A stretch of 49,015 bases of DNA, from assembly GCA_024636635.1 (NCBI GenBank), contig JAGXGV010000004.1, positions 1 to 49,015 of the forward strand, read 5' to 3'. Every line of letters begins with the position of its first letter. Within the stretch, counting starts at the first letter, position 1. Positions 45,199 to 49,015 of the stretch are shown piece after piece. Source of the DNA: Puniceibacterium sp. (GTDB lineage Bacteria; Pseudomonadota; Alphaproteobacteria; Rhodobacterales; Rhodobacteraceae). The notes under the pieces are model-generated. The model searched no databases and was not told the DNA's origin. It saw only the letters and a list, made by a program, of their open reading frames with translations. Position numbers and translations under genes: made by a program.

Positions 45199-47862
45199 TT
45201 GGCACTGATCCTTAATAAGAAAGTTGCTCAGGCGCGGCAGGACTATCTTGCCACGATGATGCGTCTGTCGCTCAGCACGACGAACGACAATTTCCACCGT
45301 TCTGTCGAAACAGCATTGCGCAGAACCGGTGAGTACTTTGGCGCCGACCGCGTTTACGCTCTTCAAGCCCATCGCGACGGCAGCTTTCATCTGGTTACAG
45401 AGTGGACCCGGATCGACATTCCAAGCCTGGACGCCTCGGTGGCCGTCATACCTGCTGGCAAACTCCGGCAATGGAGCGACACGCTGGAAGACGGATTCAG
45501 CGTAAGCATGCCGCAGGGCAAGCGCTTTCCGCAAATTCCCACGGGTGTCGCCTTCCTTATCCCCATGAACGGAGAAGATGGCCTGACCGGGCTCATCGGA
45601 ATCGAAAACGTCAGTCCCGTCCTTCTGGACGACGAAAAGGAACAACAATTTCTAGGCATTGTCGCTTATCTGATCCAGACGACGATGCGTCGACTGGACG
45701 GCGATACAGACCAGAACAAGGATGTCCCGACAGACACTCAGCTCGACGGGGTGGATGAAACAAGGCACCTTGGGCGGATCGTCGAGATGATGACCAACCT
45801 TGTCGAGATCGTCGATACCGAACAGCGAATTGTCTGGACCAACAAGGCGTTCGAGGATGAGACGGGCCATGCGCTAAACAACATCCGCGGTCTTGATCTG
45901 AGCGATCTGCTGTTGGGTGAGGCCAGCAACCGGGAGGTGGCAGACGAGGTCCGGCTGGCAATTTCCGAAGGCCGGGGCCTCGAAGCCGAAAACATCAATT
46001 ACAGAAAGGATGGAACACCTTACTGGGTGACATTCAACATGCAGCCCCTCAACGACACCACAGGTCGTTTGACGGGCTTTGTCTTTGTCGAAACGGTCAT
46101 CACCGAAAGACGCGAACTGGAAAGCATCCTGCGCGCCGAACGCGACTTTCTTGGCGCGCTTACCGAAACCAGTGTTTCAGCCGTCGTCGCCTGCGATGTG
46201 GCCGGTAACTGTGTCTTTGCCAACAGCGAGGCGGAAAGACTTCTGAGGCGCCCGGCACATAAAACGTTTCCCCGCGCCACGGTCTGGCCCCTGTCATCGC
46301 TTTCCGAAAGCGTAGCTTCAGCATTTGAAACGCCCTTTCGCCACGTCATGAAAACCGGGGTAAAGATCCGTGCAATGAATGTCGCGCTGACCCACCCCGA
46401 CGAAACGCGTCGCATTCTTTCGGTAAATGCTGCACCACTCACGGACGTCTCGACCAGGGCCAGGGTCATTATCACCCTCACCGACATCACCGCCCAATAC
46501 GAAGCCGAGGATGCTATTCGCGAAGCCACCCTCCAGGCGCTTCGCAACGCCGAATACGAGCAGGTGACAGGACTGCCCAATCGCTATCAGTTGACACGTC
46601 ATCTTGCCGCCGCGATCAAGGAATATCCGCAGCCCCAAGCCAAGCTTTACGTGGCGATAATCGACCTCGACGGGTTCAAGACGATCAAGACAGTCCTGGG
46701 GCATGATATCGGCGACGATCTTCTGAGTTCGGTCGCCAACCGCCTCAGCGAAGCCGCAGGAACCGCGGTTATGATCGCCTGCATTGGCGGCGATTCCTTC
46801 GTTGCTTCTGTCCGGGCCGACATCAAAGAAATCGACGACCTGATGATGACGCTCCTCAAGGCCATCGCAAAACCATACGATCTCCACCAGACAAACATTT
46901 TTATAACGGCCAGCATCGGTGTCGCCTGCCAGCAAAGCCCCGACGACACGGCCGAGACGCTGATTCAGAAGGCCGAAGTGGCAAGCTATGCCTCCAACAC
47001 ACAGGGCGGCAACAAACACTCGTACCATGACACTGATATAGAGGTTCAGTTCACGCGCCGCAGCGATATATTACAGGCGTTGCGCGATGCTCTGCAAAGC
47101 GATCAGTTCGAACTTGCCTTCCAGCCGAAATATGCCCTGACAAGCGGGTTTCCCCATATAGGAGCCGAAGCGCTTTTGCGCTGGACGTCGCCGACACTCG
47201 GCCGGGTCGGACCGGCCGAGTTCATCCCCGTCGCCGAAGCCGCCGGGGTAATTTCCGAGATAGATTTCCACGTAATGGACATCTTCGCGCGACAGCTCGG
47301 CATCTGGCAGCAGGCAGGACTCGTTATACCTTCCAGCATGAACTTGTCCCCGCGCAGCTTTGAAAATGTGGACCTTGCGCCCCATCTCCTCGCCCGTCTC
47401 GCAGCAGAAAATGTGCCCTGTGGAAATGTCACGATCGAGATCACGGAAACAAGCCTTGTGTCGTCATCCCGCACTGCCCTCGAAAATATCGAGTGCTTCA
47501 AACGCGCAGGGATCACTCTTGCTGTTGACGATTTCGGCACCGGCTACTCTTCGCTCAGTTATTTGCAAAGGCTGATCGTATCCGAGGTGAAGATCGACAA
47601 GAGCTTCGTTCAAAAGATCGGCAGGAGTCAGGGAACCGAAAACTCAGAAGCAATCGTGCGTACGATCCTCATGCTGGCAAAGAATTTCGGTCTGCGTAGC
47701 GTTGCAGAAGGGGTAGAGACCCTTGATCAACTGACTTGGCTTAGACAGGAAGGTTGCGATGCAATCCAAGGCTACCTTGGAGGCAAGGCAATGAGCGCGG
47801 AAAAGTACGAAGCAATCTTCCTCACTCGCGGAACATTATTCGGCAGTCCGCAAGAAAACTAA
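45199..47862 (+). CDS. GAF-PAS-GGDEF-EAL protein, probable c-di-GMP phosphodiesterase (TTG start)
   Basis: GAF-like N-terminus, two PAS-like regions, degenerate GGDEF (GGDSF), EAL motifs EALLRW, EITETSL, DDFGTGYSSL, IDKSFV, EGVE. Confidence 0.9.
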   Translation: MALILNKKVAQARQDYLATMMRLSLSTTNDNFHRSVETALRRTGEYFGADRVYALQAHRDGSFHLVTEWTRIDIPSLDASVAVIPAGKLRQWSDTLEDGFSVSMPQGKRFPQIPTGVAFLIPMNGEDGLTGLIGIENVSPVLLDDEKEQQFLGIVAYLIQTTMRRLDGDTDQNKDVPTDTQLDGVDETRHLGRIVEMMTNLVEIVDTEQRIVWTNKAFEDETGHALNNIRGLDLSDLLLGEASNREVADEVRLAISEGRGLEAENINYRKDGTPYWVTFNMQPLNDTTGRLTGFVFVETVITERRELESILRAERDFLGALTETSVSAVVACDVAGNCVFANSEAERLLRRPAHKTFPRATVWPLSSLSESVASAFETPFRHVMKTGVKIRAMNVALTHPDETRRILSVNAAPLTDVSTRARVIITLTDITAQYEAEDAIREATLQALRNAEYEQVTGLPNRYQLTRHLAAAIKEYPQPQAKLYVAIIDLDGFKTIKTVLGHDIGDDLLSSVANRLSEAAGTAVMIACIGGDSFVASVRADIKEIDDLMMTLLKAIAKPYDLHQTNIFITASIGVACQQSPDDTAETLIQKAEVASYASNTQGGNKHSYHDTDIEVQFTRRSDILQALRDALQSDQFELAFQPKYALTSGFPHIGAEALLRWTSPTLGRVGPAEFIPVAEAAGVISEIDFHVMDIFARQLGIWQQAGLVIPSSMNLSPRSFENVDLAPHLLARLAAENVPCGNVTIEITETSLVSSSRTALENIECFKRAGITLAVDDFGTGYSSLSYLQRLIVSEVKIDKSFVQKIGRSQGTENSEAIVRTILMLAKNFGLRSVAEGVETLDQLTWLRQEGCDAIQGYLGGKAMSAEKYEAIFLTRGTLFGSPQEN

Positions 47863-48019
47863 GGCGGAGCGTCAAGCGGCAGCTTGCCCGCGGCTGCTGA
47901 AGGCAGTCTGAACCGTGCCTTCGGGCTTTGGACCGGACCGAATTGGCCCGGAGCATGTATCCCGATCACCCCTCAGCCCTCGCAGGCTTGGTGCGTTTGA
48001 AACCCAATATCTCAAACAT

Positions 48020-48063
48020 CCCGGGGGGAGTCGCGCAACGCGCGACCGGGGGGCAGCGCCCCC
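48020..48063. repeat. GC-rich double-hairpin REP-like element
   Basis: GTCGCGC-AAC-GCGCGAC followed by GGGGGC-AGC-GCCCCC in the GGDEF-EAL/scoB convergent intergenic region. Confidence 0.6.
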
Positions 48064-48176
48064 TGACTGCGTGAACGCAATACATGAAAATGCGTGCGCG
48101 GCACGCGCACTCCGCAAGATCGGGCGCGGCACCGGCTCAGACGCTGAAAACGTCCACCTCTGGCCGGATGTCGAAC

Positions 48177-48806
48177 TCAGTTGACAATCGTGCCGTCCGT
48201 CGCGGCGCGCAGTTCGTCCTCGGTCACACCTTCTGCACATTCCACGATCTTCAAACCGCCTTCGACCACATCAAGCACACCCAGATTGGTGATGATCCGG
48301 TTTACCACGCCGGTGCCGGTCAGTGGCAGCGTGCAGTGCTTCAGCAACTTCGACTCTCCGGCCTTGTTGGTGTGGTCCATCACGACGACAACCCGCTGCA
48401 CCCCTGCAACCAGGTCCATCGCGCCGCCCATGCCCTTGACCAGCTTGCCCGGGATCATCCAGTTGGCCAGATCGCCGTTGTCTGCCACTTCCATCGCGCC
48501 GAGGATCGCCATGGCGATCTTGCCGCCGCGGATCATGCCAAACGACGTGGCGCTGTCGAAATACGAGGTATGGGGCAGTTCGGTGATGGTCTGCTTGCCC
48601 GCGTTTATGAGGTCGGGATCCTCTTCGCCCTCATAGGGGAACGGTCCCATGCCCAGCATGCCGTTTTCGGATTGCAGCGTCACCTCGACGCCTTCGGGGA
48701 TGTAGTTGGACACCAGCGTCGGGATGCCGATGCCAAGGTTCACATAGGTGCCGTCTTCCAGTTCCTGCGCCGCACGGGCGGCCATCTGATCGCGATCCCA
48801 AGGCAT
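48177..48806 (-). CDS. scoB: 3-oxoacid CoA-transferase subunit B
   Basis: [69 protein letters not shown] family. Confidence 0.92.
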   Translation of the reverse strand: MPWDRDQMAARAAQELEDGTYVNLGIGIPTLVSNYIPEGVEVTLQSENGMLGMGPFPYEGEEDPDLINAGKQTITELPHTSYFDSATSFGMIRGGKIAMAILGAMEVADNGDLANWMIPGKLVKGMGGAMDLVAGVQRVVVVMDHTNKAGESKLLKHCTLPLTGTGVVNRIITNLGVLDVVEGGLKIVECAEGVTEDELRAATDGTIVN

Positions 48807-48864
48807 TATGCGGCTCCTTTTTCAGTTTGGTAACAGATCGGGGATAAAAACCGATGTCCGCTTT

Positions 48865-49015
48865 TCATTGATCTGCTCCCCGCTTCCGGGTGGTGACTTT
48901 CTCGATGCGCTTTTCGTGTTCGCCCTGGATGATGCGGTGCACGTAAACGCCGGGCAGGTGAATCTTGTCGGGGTCCAGTTCGCCCGGCTGCACGATCTCT
49001 TCGACCTCGACCACG
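48865..49015 (-). CDS. scoA: 3-oxoacid CoA-transferase subunit A, partial (C-terminus)
   Basis: Reverse reading [49 protein letters not shown]; adjacent to scoB. Confidence 0.85.
   Translation of the reverse strand, partial: VVEVEEIVQPGELDPDKIHLPGVYVHRIIQGEHEKRIEKVTTRKRGADQ

Overview
This is a GC-rich alphaproteobacterial chromosomal window, most likely Rhodobacterales/Roseobacter group judged from gene content and protein style. Reading left to right:
- gltB (3' end cut by the window) and gltD; uppP; rlmH and rsfS; a two-domain ALDH16-like aldehyde dehydrogenase with deoC.
- A Mn/Zn-type ABC transporter operon preceded by two inverted-repeat operator-like sites.
- An SOS-boxed dnaE2 that appears to lack its C-terminal domain; a cyclase-family gene facing a 5'-truncated MarR/OhrR-like remnant.
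- An uncharacterised, translationally coupled operon at about 18.66-25.57 kb: TelA-like coiled coil, a 32-aa micro-ORF, an unknown protein, an AAA ATPase, an AT-rich GIY-YIG insertion, an unknown protein, a small membrane protein and a DUF1523-like protein.
- A PAS/exonuclease, CNMP-CBS-DUF294 and sodium:solute symporter module.
- A cellulose-synthase locus (galU, bcsN-like, bcsA, bcsB, GH8, TPR, lipoprotein, beta-rich exported protein) without a canonical BcsC, flanked by two c-di-GMP enzymes.
- scoB and partial scoA.
The best candidates for undescribed biology are the 18.66-25.57 kb operon and the apparently split export module of the cellulose locus. No rRNA, tRNA or CRISPR was recognised. 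All calls come from reading the sequence and from family knowledge; no searches were run.
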